Source of the DNA: Methylobacterium oxalidis | GTDB lineage: Bacteria; Pseudomonadota; Alphaproteobacteria; Rhizobiales; Beijerinckiaceae | Direction of reading: 5' to 3' | NCBI RefSeq assembly: GCF_007992195.1 | Contig: NZ_BJZU01000034.1 | Coordinates: 1-64,000 of the forward strand | Length of the DNA: 64,000 bases | In this document: positions 55,354 to 64,000 of the stretch, in pieces | How positions within the stretch are numbered: the stretch's first letter is position 1 | How the letters are laid out: each line of letters opens with the position of its first letter | Program-made: the position numbers and the translations under genes | The notes under the pieces: model-generated | Told to the model about the DNA's origin: nothing | Databases searched by the model: none | Seen by the model: the letters and a program-made list of their open reading frames with translations, nothing else

Positions 55354-55689
55354 TCAGGCGGCGTCCGCCTCGCCGGCGCGAGCGACGGTCTGGATCGTCT
55401 CGAAGCCCTCGAATTGCGGATGGCCGAGATACAGCGGCTTCGTCGTCGGCACCCGGCTGTGGGCCTTGCGGAACTGCTCGGAGCGGGTCCAGGCCTCGAA
55501 ATCGGCCCGCGAGCGCCAGATTGTGTGGGAGGCGTAGAGCACGTGGTCCTCGTGCTCGGGCCCGCGCAGGAGCTGGAACTCCACGAAGCCCGCCATCTCG
55601 CCGAGGTGGCTGTCGCGCCCGAGCCAGACCTGCTCGAATTCCTGTGTCGCGTCCTTGACCACCTTGAAGCGGTTCATGGCGATGAACAT
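55354..55689 (-). CDS. IsdG/HmoA-like antibiotic-biosynthesis-type monooxygenase
   Basis: A 111-residue ferredoxin-like-fold protein. The Asn near the N-terminus (FIAMNRFKVV), the Trp in TIWRSRADFEAW and the His in FRKAHSRVP occupy the places of the Asn-Trp-His set used by IsdG-type heme monooxygenases. Such enzymes open heme to free iron, or may act on other quinone-like substrates. It stands alone with no heme uptake genes close by; a TonB iron receptor lies 49 kb away. Fold assignment good, substrate less sure. Confidence 0.8.
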   Translation of the reverse strand: MFIAMNRFKVVKDATQEFEQVWLGRDSHLGEMAGFVEFQLLRGPEHEDHVLYASHTIWRSRADFEAWTRSEQFRKAHSRVPTTKPLYLGHPQFEGFETIQTVARAGEADAA

Positions 55690-56129
55690 GGGCGGGTCTC
55701 CTGCGCTCCGGATGACGAGGCCGGGTCTCCCGGCCGTTCGATCCCGGGAAGCCTATCCTCTGTCGCGGATCGCGCGAAGTCCGACGCATCGCCGCGAGTG
55801 CGTGAATTGCGCATCACCTGTCCGCGACTCAGCATTCCTCACAGGCGAAAAGACGCGGCGGCGCCGAGGCATGACTTGCAATCTGCCTGAGCTTCGTGGT
55901 CAAGTTGTTGCGGGGGCAACCTTCATGCGAGCCGAGATCCGCCTCGACCGTCACCGCCCGGTGATCAGGTCTGGGCGCCGGGCTTCGCGGAAACCGCAAT
56001 GGTTTTCCGTCGAGACCCGCGAGATCTCGAAGCTCCGACAGCGGAAGGAACGCCGTCTCAGGACACGAGCACGTCTCGCCGGAGGTCCGGCGGCGGGCGA
56101 GCACCTCAGAAGAAGGACCGTGTTGAACG
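55690..56129. other. 440-bp intergenic region, no gene supported
   Basis: Contains the promoter regions of the monooxygenase (minus) and the XRE regulator (plus). The only structure noticed is a short GTTGC/GCAAC hairpin at 55907-55920. Frames crossing it are Arg-rich shadows. No convincing operator or sigma70 pair was found. Confidence 0.4.
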
Positions 56130-56534
56130 ATGATGCCCAAGCAGACCACCGACGTGGACCGCCTTGTCGGTCTCCGCATCACGGCGTTGCGCAAGGCCCG
56201 CGGCATGAGCCAGACGGCGCTCGGCACCGCGGTGGGCGTGACCTTCCAGCAGGTGCAGAAGTACGAGAAGGGCCAGAACCGCGTCGGCGCCGGCCGCCTG
56301 CGCGAGATCGCCCGCCTGCTCGAAGTGCCGGTCTCGGCCTTCTTCGAGGAGAACGACGCCAGCGGCCAGCCGCAGGAGGACGTGTTCGGCTTCCTCAGCG
56401 CCCACGGCGCCATCGAGGTGTTGCGCGCCTACGCGGCCATCCAGGACGACCAGCTCCGTCGGGACGTCCTCGCCATCGTCCGCACGGCCTCCCGCCTTGG
56501 CCAGGGCACCCCGTCCGTCGAAGCCACGGCCTGA
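56130..56534 (+). CDS. XRE-family helix-turn-helix regulator
   Basis: A 134-residue protein with a Cro/C1-type DNA-binding domain at about 10-68 (LVGLRITALRKARGMSQTAL, then VGVTFQQVQKYEKGQNRVGA and LREIARLLEVPVSAFFEE). The C-terminal half is helical (AIEVLRAYAAIQDDQLRRDV). This form, with the QQVQKYEKG recognition helix, is widespread in Hyphomicrobiales and includes free-living regulators such as PraR. It is not beside a phage or toxin gene, so a housekeeping regulatory role is likelier than an antitoxin. It converges with the cob cluster. Confidence 0.88.
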   Translation: MMPKQTTDVDRLVGLRITALRKARGMSQTALGTAVGVTFQQVQKYEKGQNRVGAGRLREIARLLEVPVSAFFEENDASGQPQEDVFGFLSAHGAIEVLRAYAAIQDDQLRRDVLAIVRTASRLGQGTPSVEATA

Positions 56535-56617
56535 TCCGCCTCACCGGCAGGATCAAGGCCGTGCAATCGGGCATCGCATCCCGAAGGCCGCCGTCCGCGC
56601 CGGTCCGGGTCGCGCCG

Positions 56618-57946
56618 TCAGCCTGCCGCCCGGGTCCCGATGAGGTGGAAGAAGCTGCCGCTGACCCGACCGCGCCGGTGACCGGCCGGCCCGAGCGGCC
56701 TGCCCTCGGCATCCGTGACCTGCGCGAGCGCTTCCGGTAGCGCGGGAGGCTCGGTCAGCTCGCTCGCGTAGTGGAATTCGTGGCCGACGAGCCGCGCTCC
56801 CGCGCGGCCGAGGATGCCGTCCTCGAGGAGCGTCGCCACCCGGTAGCCGAGATGGAGCCGGCGCGCCTTGTAGGAGGTGGCGACCGGCAGGAGCCCCGCC
56901 ATGGCGTGGGTCTGCCCGGCCGCGTCCTCCAGGCTCTCGCCGAGCACCATGTAGCCGCCGCACTCGCCGTGGACCGGCTTCGCGGCCGCGAAGTGCCGCA
57001 GCCCGGCGAGGAAGCGGCCGGACGCCGCGAGGCGCGCCGCGTGCAACTCGGGATACCCGCCGGGCAGCCAGCAGGCGTCGCAGCTCTCCGGCGGCGCCTC
57101 GTCGGCCAGAGGTGAGAAGGGCACGATCTCGGCGCCCATCGCGCGCCAGCCTGCCACCATGTGCGGGTAGAGGAACGTGAAGGCCGCGTCGGAGGCAACG
57201 GCAACCCGCTGGCCCGGCGGGCGCGGCAGCCCTCCGGCGCTTGCGGCCGGCGGTCCGGCGCCGCCCGCGAGGGCGCGGATCGCGTCGAGGTCGAGACCCG
57301 CTTCCGCGAGGTCGGCGAGATGGTCGAGCCGGGCATCGAGGTCGGAGGTCTCGCGCGCCTGGACGAGGCCGAGATGCCGCTCCGGCAGAACGAGGCTCGC
57401 GTCGCGCGCGAGCGCCCCCAGCACCGGCATCCCGATCCGCGCGAGGCCCGCCTCGACGAGCCGCCGGTGGCGCGGGCTCGCGACCTTGTTGAGCACCACC
57501 CCGGCGATCCGCACCCGAGGATCGTAGGCGGCGCAGCCGAGCGCCACCGCCGCCGCCGATTGCGCCGCGCCCGAGACATCGAGGACGAGCAGGACCGGCC
57601 AGCCGTAGCGGGCGGCGATGTCGGCGTTCGCCCCGGTGCGGCCCTCTCCCGCCACGATCCCGTCGAACAGGCCCATCGAGCCCTCGGCGACGACGAGGTC
57701 CGCCTCGGCCGCGGCGAGCCGGGCGACCGCGTCGAGGAGCGCGCCGTCCATCGCGAAGCTGTCGAGGTTGAAGCTCGGATGTCCCGTGGCCGCCTGGTGG
57801 AAGGCGGGATCGATGTAGTCGGGCCCGCACTTCGCCCCCCGCACCGCCACGCCGCGCCGGGCGAGCGCCCGCATCAGCGCCAAAGTCACGGTGGTCTTGC
57901 CGGATCCCGAGCGCGGGGCGGCGACGAGGAGCCCGCGAGCGCTCAC
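56618..57946 (-). CDS. cobB: Hydrogenobyrinic/cobyrinic acid a,c-diamide synthase
   Basis: A 442-residue ATP- and glutamine-dependent amidase. The N-terminal synthase domain opens [20 protein letters not shown] and has [12 protein letters not shown] and [12 protein letters not shown]. The C-terminal glutamine amidotransferase domain has the catalytic Cys in [17 protein letters not shown] and a final His in GHEFHYASE. In the aerobic route it amidates the a and c side chains of hydrogenobyrinic acid. The GTG start overlaps the cobM stop as GTGA. Last gene of the cobL-E-M-B block. Confidence 0.95.
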   Translation of the reverse strand: MSARGLLVAAPRSGSGKTTVTLALMRALARRGVAVRGAKCGPDYIDPAFHQAATGHPSFNLDSFAMDGALLDAVARLAAAEADLVVAEGSMGLFDGIVAGEGRTGANADIAARYGWPVLLVLDVSGAAQSAAAVALGCAAYDPRVRIAGVVLNKVASPRHRRLVEAGLARIGMPVLGALARDASLVLPERHLGLVQARETSDLDARLDHLADLAEAGLDLDAIRALAGGAGPPAASAGGLPRPPGQRVAVASDAAFTFLYPHMVAGWRAMGAEIVPFSPLADEAPPESCDACWLPGGYPELHAARLAASGRFLAGLRHFAAAKPVHGECGGYMVLGESLEDAAGQTHAMAGLLPVATSYKARRLHLGYRVATLLEDGILGRAGARLVGHEFHYASELTEPPALPEALAQVTDAEGRPLGPAGHRRGRVSGSFFHLIGTRAAG

Positions 57947-58719
57947 GCCGGCGGCCTCCCGGATCCCCGAGCCCGGAACCGGCGGTCGTAATCCGGCGCG
58001 TAGAGGGCGCTCTCGCGGAAGTCGCCGGGCGCGAGCGCCGGGCCGACGAGGATCAGCGCCGTGCGCTCCAGTCCCGCCTCGGCGACGGCGGAGGCGATGC
58101 CCGCGAGCTTGGCCGTGATCACCCGCTCGTCGGGCCAGGTGGCGCGGAAGACCACGGCGGCCGGGCATTCGGCGCCGTAGAACGGGACGAGCTCCGCGGC
58201 GACCTGTTCGATGACGTGGATCGAGAGGTGGAGCGCCAGCGTCGCGCCCGTCGCGGCGAAAGTCGCGAGGGTTTCCCGCTCCGGCATGGCGCTGGCGCGG
58301 CCCGAGGTCCGGGTCAGCACGACCGACTGGGCGAGGCCGGGCACGGTCAGCTCCCGCCGCAGCACCGCGGCGGCGGCCGCGAAGGCGGGCACGCCGGGCG
58401 TCACCGTGTAGGGAATGCCGGCCGCCTCCAGGCGGCGGGTCTGCTCGGCGAGCGCGCTCCAGATCGAGAGGTCGCCCGAGTGCAGGCGGGCGACGTCCTG
58501 CCCCGCCGCGTGGGCGCGCGCGCACTCGGCCACGATGGCGTCGAGGTCGAGCGGCGCCGTGTCGACGACCCGCGCGTCGGGCGGGCACCAGCGCAGGATC
58601 TCGGGCGCCACGAGGGAGCCCGCATAGAGGCAGACGGGGCAGGCGGCGATCAGGTCGCGGCCGCGTACCGTGATGAGGTCGGCAGCGCCCGGTCCGGCGC
58701 CAATGAAGTGGACGGTCAT
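57943..58719 (-). CDS. cobM: Precorrin-4 C11-methyltransferase
   Basis: A 258-residue SAM-dependent tetrapyrrole methylase: [20 protein letters not shown] at the start, then [20 protein letters not shown] and [20 protein letters not shown], typical of CobM/CbiF. It methylates C11 of precorrin-4 to give precorrin-5. It overlaps cobE upstream and cobB downstream by 4 bp each, so the three are translationally linked. Confidence 0.95.
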   Translation of the reverse strand: MTVHFIGAGPGAADLITVRGRDLIAACPVCLYAGSLVAPEILRWCPPDARVVDTAPLDLDAIVAECARAHAAGQDVARLHSGDLSIWSALAEQTRRLEAAGIPYTVTPGVPAFAAAAAVLRRELTVPGLAQSVVLTRTSGRASAMPERETLATFAATGATLALHLSIHVIEQVAAELVPFYGAECPAAVVFRATWPDERVITAKLAGIASAVAEAGLERTALILVGPALAPGDFRESALYAPDYDRRFRARGSGRPPA

Positions 58720-59117
58720 GGGGAATCGGGAGGCGCGGCCAGGGCGCAGGTGGCCCCGGCGCTGGCGATGCGGGGAAGGACGAGGCGGGCGCCCGGCCCG
58801 GCCGCGGCGAGGGCCGCCGCCTCGGCGAGCGAGCCGACGCCGCGCAGGGCCTCGATCCGCGCCGAGCGGGTGAGGACCCGGGCGCCGGCGGCGGCGAGCT
58901 CCCGCGGCGACACGGGCGTTGGGGCCAGTGCGAAGACTTCGGCGGCGGCGCGCAGGGCCGGCTCCGCCGCCCGATCCTCCGCGGTGGCGAGGGCGCGAAG
59001 GCGCGACTCGGCGAGGCCCGTCTCGGCGAGCGCGCGCCGGACCAGGGCGACGATCTCGGCGCTAGCCGTCCCGCGGCGGAAGCCGATCCCGGCGACGAGG
59101 GGCGGGGAGGCGCTCAC
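58716..59117 (-). CDS. cobE: Cobalamin biosynthesis protein CobE (CbiG C-terminal-like)
   Basis: A 133-residue protein from the GTG at 59117. [20 protein letters not shown] and the [20 protein letters not shown] region match CobE and the C-terminal domain of CbiG, whose full-length form opens the lactone in the anaerobic pathway. The exact role of CobE in the aerobic pathway is not clear. It overlaps the cobL stop as GTGA. Normal length for the family. Confidence 0.88.
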   Translation of the reverse strand: MSASPPLVAGIGFRRGTASAEIVALVRRALAETGLAESRLRALATAEDRAAEPALRAAAEVFALAPTPVSPRELAAAGARVLTRSARIEALRGVGSLAEAAALAAAGPGARLVLPRIASAGATCALAAPPDSP

Positions 59118-60358
59118 GGCCTCGTCCAGACCCACTGGGTCACCGGCATGGCGGCGCGCCAGCCGTGCATCCCGCCGACCGGGTCGGCCCGGGCGACGGA
59201 GAGGCGGCGCAGCGCGCCTCCCGTCTCGGAGAAGGCACCGAGGAGCGCCGCCTCGCCTTCCAGGGTCACCGCGTTGGCGACGAGGCGCCCGCCCGGGGGC
59301 AGCGCCTCCGCGGCCCGGGCCAGGAGACCGGGCTCCGAGACGCCGCCGCCGACGAAGACGGCGTCGGGCGGCGGCAGGCCGGCGAGGGCGGCCGGTGCAG
59401 CACCCTCGACCACCGCGAGGTCGGGGACGCCGAGGCTCTCCGCATTGCGGCGGATGCGGGCCGCGCGGTCCGGGCGCGCCTCGACGGCCACTGCCCGCAT
59501 GGCGGGGTGGCGCAGCATCCACTCGATGGCGACGGAGCCGGCGCCGCCGCCGATGTCCCAGAGGCGCTCACCGAGCCGAGGGCGGAGGGCGGCGAGCGTG
59601 ACGGCACGGATCTCGGCCTTGGTGAGCTGCCCGTCGCTCTCGAAGGCCGCGTCGTCGAGACCGGGCGCGAGCGGCAGCACCCAGGCGCCGGGCTCGGCCG
59701 CGACCTCCACCGCGAGGGTGTTCAGCGGGTCGATCCCGTCGAGATCGAAGCCCACAGCCGCGGCGGCGCGGATGCGTTCGCGCGGCCCGCCCATCGCTTC
59801 GAGCACCGTGAGGCGCGAGGCCCCGAGGCCGCGCTCCGCCATCAGGGCGGCGACGAGGCCCGGCGTCGTGCCGTCCCAGGACAGGACGAGGAGTCGGGCG
59901 CCGGGCTGGAGATGGGGCAGGATGCGCGTGAGCGCGCGGCCGTGAAGGGTGAGGCAGGCGCACTCGGCGAGCGGCCAGCCGAGACGGGCGCAGGCGAGGC
60001 TGAAGGCGGAGGGCTGCGGGAAGGCGCGGATCTCGGCCGGCGGCACCAGCCGCGCGATCTCGGCACCGATGCCGTAGTGGAACGGGTCGCCGGTGGCCAG
60101 GATGCAGGTCGGCTCGCCGCGCCGCGCCAGAACCTCGGCGTAGGCGCCGGCGAACGGGCTCGGCCAGGGCCGCGCCTCGGCGGCGAGGGGGGCGGCGAGC
60201 GCGATGTGGCGCTCTCCGCCGTAGACGACACCCGCCGCGTCGAGGGCCGCGCTCGCGGCCGGAGAGAGCCCGGCGCGGCCGTCCTCGCCGATCCCGACGA
60301 GGGTCAGCCACGGCTCCCGGCTCGACACCGGCGCGGCGCTATCGGACAAGGCGGCCAT
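59114..60358 (-). CDS. cobL: Precorrin-6Y C5,15-methyltransferase (decarboxylating)
   Basis: A 414-residue fusion of a CbiE-like methylase (WLTLVGIGEDGRAGLSPAAS, CILATGDPFHYGIG) and a CbiT-like domain (from about residue 225; LWDIGGGAGSVAIEW is the SAM site). It methylates C5 and C15 and removes the C12 acetate carboxyl, giving precorrin-8X. The ATG at 60358 overlaps the divergent cobK start codon; a GTG at 60328 is an alternative and would leave a 28-bp gap. Heads the cobL-E-M-B block. Confidence 0.93.
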   Translation of the reverse strand: MAALSDSAAPVSSREPWLTLVGIGEDGRAGLSPAASAALDAAGVVYGGERHIALAAPLAAEARPWPSPFAGAYAEVLARRGEPTCILATGDPFHYGIGAEIARLVPPAEIRAFPQPSAFSLACARLGWPLAECACLTLHGRALTRILPHLQPGARLLVLSWDGTTPGLVAALMAERGLGASRLTVLEAMGGPRERIRAAAAVGFDLDGIDPLNTLAVEVAAEPGAWVLPLAPGLDDAAFESDGQLTKAEIRAVTLAALRPRLGERLWDIGGGAGSVAIEWMLRHPAMRAVAVEARPDRAARIRRNAESLGVPDLAVVEGAAPAALAGLPPPDAVFVGGGVSEPGLLARAAEALPPGGRLVANAVTLEGEAALLGAFSETGGALRRLSVARADPVGGMHGWRAAMPVTQWVWTRP

Positions 60359-61091
60359 GCGCATCCTCATCCTCGGCGGCACGGGCGAGGCGAGCGCCCT
60401 GGTGCGGGGCCTCGCGGGCAGCGGCCATGCCGTCACCCTGTCGCTCGCCGGGCGCACCGCCACGCCGAAGCGCGAGGCCGTGCCCACCCGCGTCGGCGGC
60501 TTTGGCGGCCCGGAGGGGCTTGCGCGTTATCTCGCCGAGAGCGGCATCGACCGTCTGGTCGACGCGACGCATCCCTTCGCCGCGCGGATCTCGCGCAACG
60601 CCGCCGCGGCGAGCCGTCTCGCGGGGGTGCCCCTGCTCGCGATCCGCCGACCGCCGTGGGAGCGACAGGCAGGCGACGACTGGCGCGAGGCCGCGAGCGT
60701 CGCCGAGAGCGTCGCCTGCCTCGGCGAGGCGCCCGTGCGCGCCTTCCTCACGGTCGGCCGGCTGGAGCTCGCCGCGTTCGAGGCTGCGCCCCAGCACGAC
60801 TACGTGGTTCGCGCGATCGAGCCGGTGGCGGAGGTGCTGCGCGTCCCGCACCTGACGGCGATCGCGGCGCGGGGGCCCTTCGACGCGGCGGCGGAGGCGG
60901 CGTTCCTGCGCGGCTCCGGCATCGACGTGCTGGTCAGCAAGAATTCCGGGGGAGATGCGACCTACGGCAAGATCGCGGCGGCGCGGGAACTCGGCATCCC
61001 GGTCGTGATGGTCCGCCGCCCGGACAAGCCCGAGGTTCCGGCGGTCGAGAACGCGGAGTCGGCGCTGCGAGTTCTTCTCGGCACGACGTAG
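60357..61091 (+). CDS. cobK: Precorrin-6A reductase
   Basis: A 244-residue NADPH-dependent enzyme that reduces precorrin-6A to precorrin-6B. It begins MRILILGGTGEASALVRGLA, the usual CobK/CbiJ opening with its nucleotide loop, then VDATHPFAARISRNAAAASR and LVSKNSGGDATYGKIAAARE. It is the only cob gene here on the plus strand, lying between cobL (head to head, start codons overlapping) and cobJ (tail to tail, 62 bp apart). Confidence 0.95.
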   Translation: MRILILGGTGEASALVRGLAGSGHAVTLSLAGRTATPKREAVPTRVGGFGGPEGLARYLAESGIDRLVDATHPFAARISRNAAAASRLAGVPLLAIRRPPWERQAGDDWREAASVAESVACLGEAPVRAFLTVGRLELAAFEAAPQHDYVVRAIEPVAEVLRVPHLTAIAARGPFDAAAEAAFLRGSGIDVLVSKNSGGDATYGKIAAARELGIPVVMVRRPDKPEVPAVENAESALRVLLGTT

Positions 61092-61153
61092 CGTGCGGGT
61101 GGCCTCTTCCGTCCGGGAGAGGTGGGGGCGGTGCGGATCCTGCGCGGCCTTCA

Positions 61154-61921
61154 TCACACCCGCTCCGTCGGCACGCTGCGCGGCGTGTAGACGAAGGGGC
61201 GCTCGCCGGGCCCACGCGGGATCAGCCTGGTGCCCGAGGCGCCGATGATCACGAGGGTCGCCATGTCGGCGGGCGCCTCCCGTGCCTCGCCGAGCGTCAT
61301 CACGCGGATGGCCTCGTCCGGCCGCGTCACGGCGCGGGCGAAGGCAACCGGCGTGTCGGCGCTGCGGATCTCCAGGGCGAGGCCGAGAGCTGCGCCGAGC
61401 TGCCAGGGGCGGGCCGAGGAGATCGGATTGTAGAGCGCGATCACGAAGTCGGCCCGCAGCGCCGCCTCGAGACGGGCGGTCACGATCTTCCAGGGCTTCA
61501 GGTTGTCCGACAGCGAGACGGCGCAGAAATCGCCCCCCATCGGCGCGCCGAGGCGCGCGGCGGCGGCCAGCATCGCGGTGATGCCGGGCTCGACCGTGAT
61601 CGCGAGCCGGCGCCACGCGGGCTCGCCGTCTTCCACCGCCTCGAACAGGGCGGCGGCCATGGCGAAGACGCCCGGATCGCCCCCCGACACCACGGCGACG
61701 TGCCGGCCCTCCGCCGCCAGCGTCAGCGCGTGGCGGGCGCGGTCGACCTCGACGCGGTTGTCGCTCGGGTGGCGGGTGAGGCCCGGCCGCTCCGGCACGC
61801 GGGCGACGTAGGGGATGTAGCCGATGAGGTCCGTCGCTCGCTCCAGGGCGGCGCTGGCGGCGGGGGTGACGAGGCCCGGGTCGCCGGGGCCGAGGCCGAC
61901 GACGGTGACGCTGCCGCTCAC
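61154..61921 (-). CDS. cobJ: Precorrin-3B C17-methyltransferase
   Basis: A 255-residue tetrapyrrole methylase: TVVGLGPGDPGLVTPAASAA, then HVAVVSGGDPGVFAMAAALF and FVIALYNPISSARPWQ, typical of CobJ/CbiH. It methylates C17 and drives ring contraction of precorrin-3B to precorrin-4. The start overlaps the cobI stop by 4 bp (ATGA). Last gene of the cobG-H-I-J block on the minus strand. Confidence 0.95.
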   Translation of the reverse strand: MSGSVTVVGLGPGDPGLVTPAASAALERATDLIGYIPYVARVPERPGLTRHPSDNRVEVDRARHALTLAAEGRHVAVVSGGDPGVFAMAAALFEAVEDGEPAWRRLAITVEPGITAMLAAAARLGAPMGGDFCAVSLSDNLKPWKIVTARLEAALRADFVIALYNPISSARPWQLGAALGLALEIRSADTPVAFARAVTRPDEAIRVMTLGEAREAPADMATLVIIGASGTRLIPRGPGERPFVYTPRSVPTERV

Positions 61922-62703
61922 GGCCTGCGGCCCTCGCCGGGCACCAGCACCATCGAGAAGTAGGGCGCCTCGTCGTCCGCCTTGCGGGCGAGGGGGATCA
62001 CGCGCTCGCCCTTCATGGTGCCGCGCTCGACGTAGACCGCCCGGTCGAGGAGCCCGGCCTCGGCGAGGGCTGCGCGCACCTTCGGGAGGTGACGGCCGAG
62101 CTTCATCACCACGGCCGCGTCGGTGCCGCGCAGGCGCTCGGCGAGAGCGGCCCGCCCGAGGGTCGCCGGCAGCACGGTGAGCACGTCGTCGCCCCAGGTG
62201 ATCGGGGTGCCGGCCCGCGTCCAGCAGCCGGACATGCCGGTGACGCCCGGCACTACCTCCACGGGGAAGCGGTCCTTCAGGCGCCGCCAGAGATGCATGA
62301 AGGAGCCGTAGAAGAAGGGGTCGCCCTCGGACAGGATCGCCACGTCGCGGCCGGCGCCGAGATGGTCGGCGAGCTTGCCCGCAGCGTCGTCGTAGAAGCC
62401 CGCGAGCGCCGCCACGTAGTCCGCGTGGTCGGGGGCGAGCTCGGTGGTGTAGGGGTAGACGAGGGGGAACTCGCGGGCGGGGTCGCGCAGGATCGCGTCC
62501 GCGATGGTGCGGGCGTTGCCGCGCCGACCCTTCTTGCAGAAGTGCACGAGCACCGGAGCCCGCTCCAGCACGCGCACGGCGCGCACGGTCAGGTAGTCCG
62601 GGTCGCCTGGGCCCATGCCGACGCCGTAGAGGGTGCCGGTCGTGACGAGGGCGGGCGCCTCGGCGGCGGGCTCGTCGGTGAGGAGGCTGTCGCGCGCGTC
62701 CAT
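61918..62703 (-). CDS. cobI: Precorrin-2 C20-methyltransferase
   Basis: A 261-residue methylase with a 22-residue variable head, then GTLYGVGMGPGDPDYLTVRA and VAILSEGDPFFYGSFMHLWR, typical of CobI/CbiL, with VVPGVTGMSGCWTRAGTPIT after it. It adds the C20 methyl to make precorrin-3A. The ATG at 62703 shares a base with the cobH stop (TGATG); a GTG one codon upstream is an alternative start. Confidence 0.94.
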   Translation of the reverse strand: MDARDSLLTDEPAAEAPALVTTGTLYGVGMGPGDPDYLTVRAVRVLERAPVLVHFCKKGRRGNARTIADAILRDPAREFPLVYPYTTELAPDHADYVAALAGFYDDAAGKLADHLGAGRDVAILSEGDPFFYGSFMHLWRRLKDRFPVEVVPGVTGMSGCWTRAGTPITWGDDVLTVLPATLGRAALAERLRGTDAAVVMKLGRHLPKVRAALAEAGLLDRAVYVERGTMKGERVIPLARKADDEAPYFSMVLVPGEGRRP

Positions 62704-63335
62704 CACTCGACCTCGCTCGCGAGCGCGTTCACCGCCGCGGCCGTCATGGCGCTGCCGCCGCGCCGGCCGTGCACCACGACGAAGGGCACGCGCCCGTCGC
62801 GCGCGAGCGCCTCCTTGGATTCGGCCGCGCCCACGAAGCCGACCGGGATGCCGATCACGGCGGCCGGCGGGCTCACGCCCTCGTCGAGCATCTCGAGGAG
62901 CCGGAACAGGGCGGTCGGCGCATTGCCGACCGCGACCACGCTGCCGGGCAGATGCTCGCGCCACAGCTCCATCGCGGCTGCCGAGCGGGTGGTGCCGGCC
63001 TCCGCGGCGAGTCCGGGCACGCGCGGGTCGCCGAGGGTGCAGATGACGGGATTGCTGGCGGGCAGGCGCGCGCGGGTGACGCCGTCGGCCACCATGCGCA
63101 CGTCGCACAGGATCGGGGCTCCGGCCCTGAGGGCGGCCTCGCCGGCCTCGGCGAAACCCTCCGACATCTCCACGTCGGCGGGCAGGTCCGTCATGCCGCA
63201 GGCGTGGATCATGCGCACCACGACGCGCTCGGCTGCCCCGCGGAAGCGGGCGAGGTCGGCCTCGGCGCGGATCATGGCGAAGGAGCGGGCGTAGATGGCC
63301 TGCCCGTCGCGCAGGTAGTCGAGGCGCGCGCTCAT
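62703..63335 (-). CDS. cobH: Precorrin-8X methylmutase
   Basis: A 210-residue enzyme that moves the C11 methyl to C12, forming hydrogenobyrinic acid. [20 protein letters not shown] carries the catalytic His, followed by [20 protein letters not shown] and the C-terminal [18 protein letters not shown]. Complete, 10 bp after cobG and overlapping cobI by one base. Confidence 0.96.
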   Translation of the reverse strand: MSARLDYLRDGQAIYARSFAMIRAEADLARFRGAAERVVVRMIHACGMTDLPADVEMSEGFAEAGEAALRAGAPILCDVRMVADGVTRARLPASNPVICTLGDPRVPGLAAEAGTTRSAAAMELWREHLPGSVVAVGNAPTALFRLLEMLDEGVSPPAAVIGIPVGFVGAAESKEALARDGRVPFVVVHGRRGGSAMTAAAVNALASEVE

Positions 63336-63345
63336 CGGTCGTAAC

Positions 63346-64000
63346 TCACAGGTCGGAACGTGGGATGGCAGGGACCCCGAACTCTCGGTCGAGGCCGTGC
63401 GCGGAATCCGCCCTCCTTACGCGTTCGAGCGCCGCCTCGAAAGTCAGTTGCAGAGCCGGCTCGTCGCCGGGACCTCCGCCGAGAACGATCCCGTAGCCCC
63501 CCGCCTGCCCGACCAGGGTGAGATCCGAGCGGCCCGGTCTGGCGCAGCCCTTGGCGCAGCCGGACACGTGCATGGTGAGGCCGCGGGCGGCGAGCGCCCG
63601 GAAGGCGTCGGCCAGACGGGCGGCGTCGCTGAGTGCCGATGTCGCGCCCGAGGCGCAGGCCGGCGCGCCGGGGCAGGCGGCGACCGCGCGGCGGGGATCG
63701 TCGGGAGCCACGATGAAGCCGGCGGCGGCGAGATTCGCGAGGGCGACCTCGGCGGCGGCGGGATCGGGCGCCGCCAGCACGAAGCCGCGGGTGGAGGAGA
63801 GGCGGATTTCGGAGGCTCCGAGTGTTGCGGCAATCCGCGTCAGGGCATCGAGGGAGTGGCCGTCGCAGCGGCCGAACGGTGCCTCGAGGGCGAGGATGGT
63901 GCGAGTGGCGGAGAGGGTGAGGAGGCCGGCCGCAGGCGGCAGCCCGCTCTCCCGGGCCCGGTCGCCGTTTGCCGCAACGGACCCCCTCTCCCGTTCGGGA
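63346..64000 (-). CDS. cobG: Precorrin-3B synthase, partial (C-terminal part)
   Basis: An open frame continues to the right edge, so the gene's start lies beyond the window; about 217 C-terminal residues are present. The iron-sulfur/siroheme ligands are seen as CPGAPAC (C-x5-C) and, further on, [10 protein letters not shown] (C-x3-C), as in nitrite/sulfite-reductase-like Cob[21 protein letters not shown] belongs to the repeat before it. CobG hydroxylates precorrin-3A using O2 and forms the lactone, the step that marks the aerobic cobalamin pathway. Confidence 0.93.
   Translation of the reverse strand, partial: PERERGSVAANGDRARESGLPPAAGLLTLSATRTILALEAPFGRCDGHSLDALTRIAATLGASEIRLSSTRGFVLAAPDPAAAEVALANLAAAGFIVAPDDPRRAVAACPGAPACASGATSALSDAARLADAFRALAARGLTMHVSGCAKGCARPGRSDLTLVGQAGGYGIVLGGGPGDEPALQLTFEAALERVRRADSAHGLDREFGVPAIPRSDL

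Noticed and set aside
55829-56413. Minus-strand frame upstream of the XRE gene
   Set aside because: It overlaps the XRE gene antisense and lacks any recognisable sequence; a shadow.
56535-64000. Cobalamin riboswitch inside the cob cluster
   Set aside because: Gaps between cob genes are too short, and no conserved B12-box-like element was noticed; one may lie upstream of cobG outside the window.

Overview
The window looks like chromosomal DNA of a GC-rich alphaproteobacterium close to Methylobacterium (order Hyphomicrobiales, formerly Rhizobiales). The reasons are the very high GC, the gene order nuoA-N / birA / RNase J / methylmalonyl-CoA epimerase / DUF1467 / proS / lolC-E / lolD, the recO-parC pair, the aerobic (oxygen-dependent) cob pathway, the BcsS- and ExoD-type genes, and LexA boxes of the alphaproteobacterial GTTC-N7-GTTC form. 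This is inferred from gene content; no search was run.

Left part, 1-8 kb: a tandem-repeat edge, a lone HNH nuclease, a decayed arsenic locus (frameshifted arsR, then a chimera joining the start of arsC to the end of an Acr3/ArsB-type pump gene), small hypothetical genes, a CAP-domain lipoprotein, and an iron-uptake unit (TonB receptor overlapping a PepSY membrane protein, divergent AraC regulator). A tRNA-Asp(GTC) on the minus strand separates this from the core block.

Core block, 8.5-33 kb, plus strand: fourteen genes nuoA-N for proton-pumping complex I, running directly into birA, rnj, mce, DUF1467 and a sugar MFS transporter. After a 570-bp gap comes proS, then a LolC/E-type permease and LolD. 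The gap holds a convincing small-RNA unit on the minus strand: a sigma70-like promoter, about 144 nt, and an intrinsic terminator.

Middle, 33-49 kb: an FeS-type photolyase/cryptochrome with an SDR-fold partner that lacks the catalytic tyrosine, a divergent formyltransferase and a DUF2256 mini-protein; a molybdenum-enzyme maturation operon (split XdhC, MoeA-like, MobA-like) with no enzyme beside it; a periplasmic binding protein; infA; then recO-parC, a small lipoprotein, a ChaC-like gene and dnaE. Three perfect GTTC-N7-GTTC LexA boxes lie within 6 kb: before parC, before a 38-residue membrane-protein gene, and between that gene and dnaE. The small protein has the size, membrane character and operator expected of an SOS-induced division inhibitor such as Caulobacter SidA, and it is the most interesting find here.

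Right part, 49-64 kb: cell-surface polysaccharide genes (BcsS-like, ExoD-like, WcaJ/ExoY-like) surround a zinc-uptake unit (zur divergent from a 53-residue membrane protein, znuC and znuB). Then come an IsdG-like monooxygenase and an XRE regulator. The last 7.4 kb hold the cobalamin genes cobG(partial)-H-I-J, cobK on the opposite strand, and cobL-E-M-B. Most of these genes overlap by a few bases, and the cobL and cobK start codons overlap head to head.
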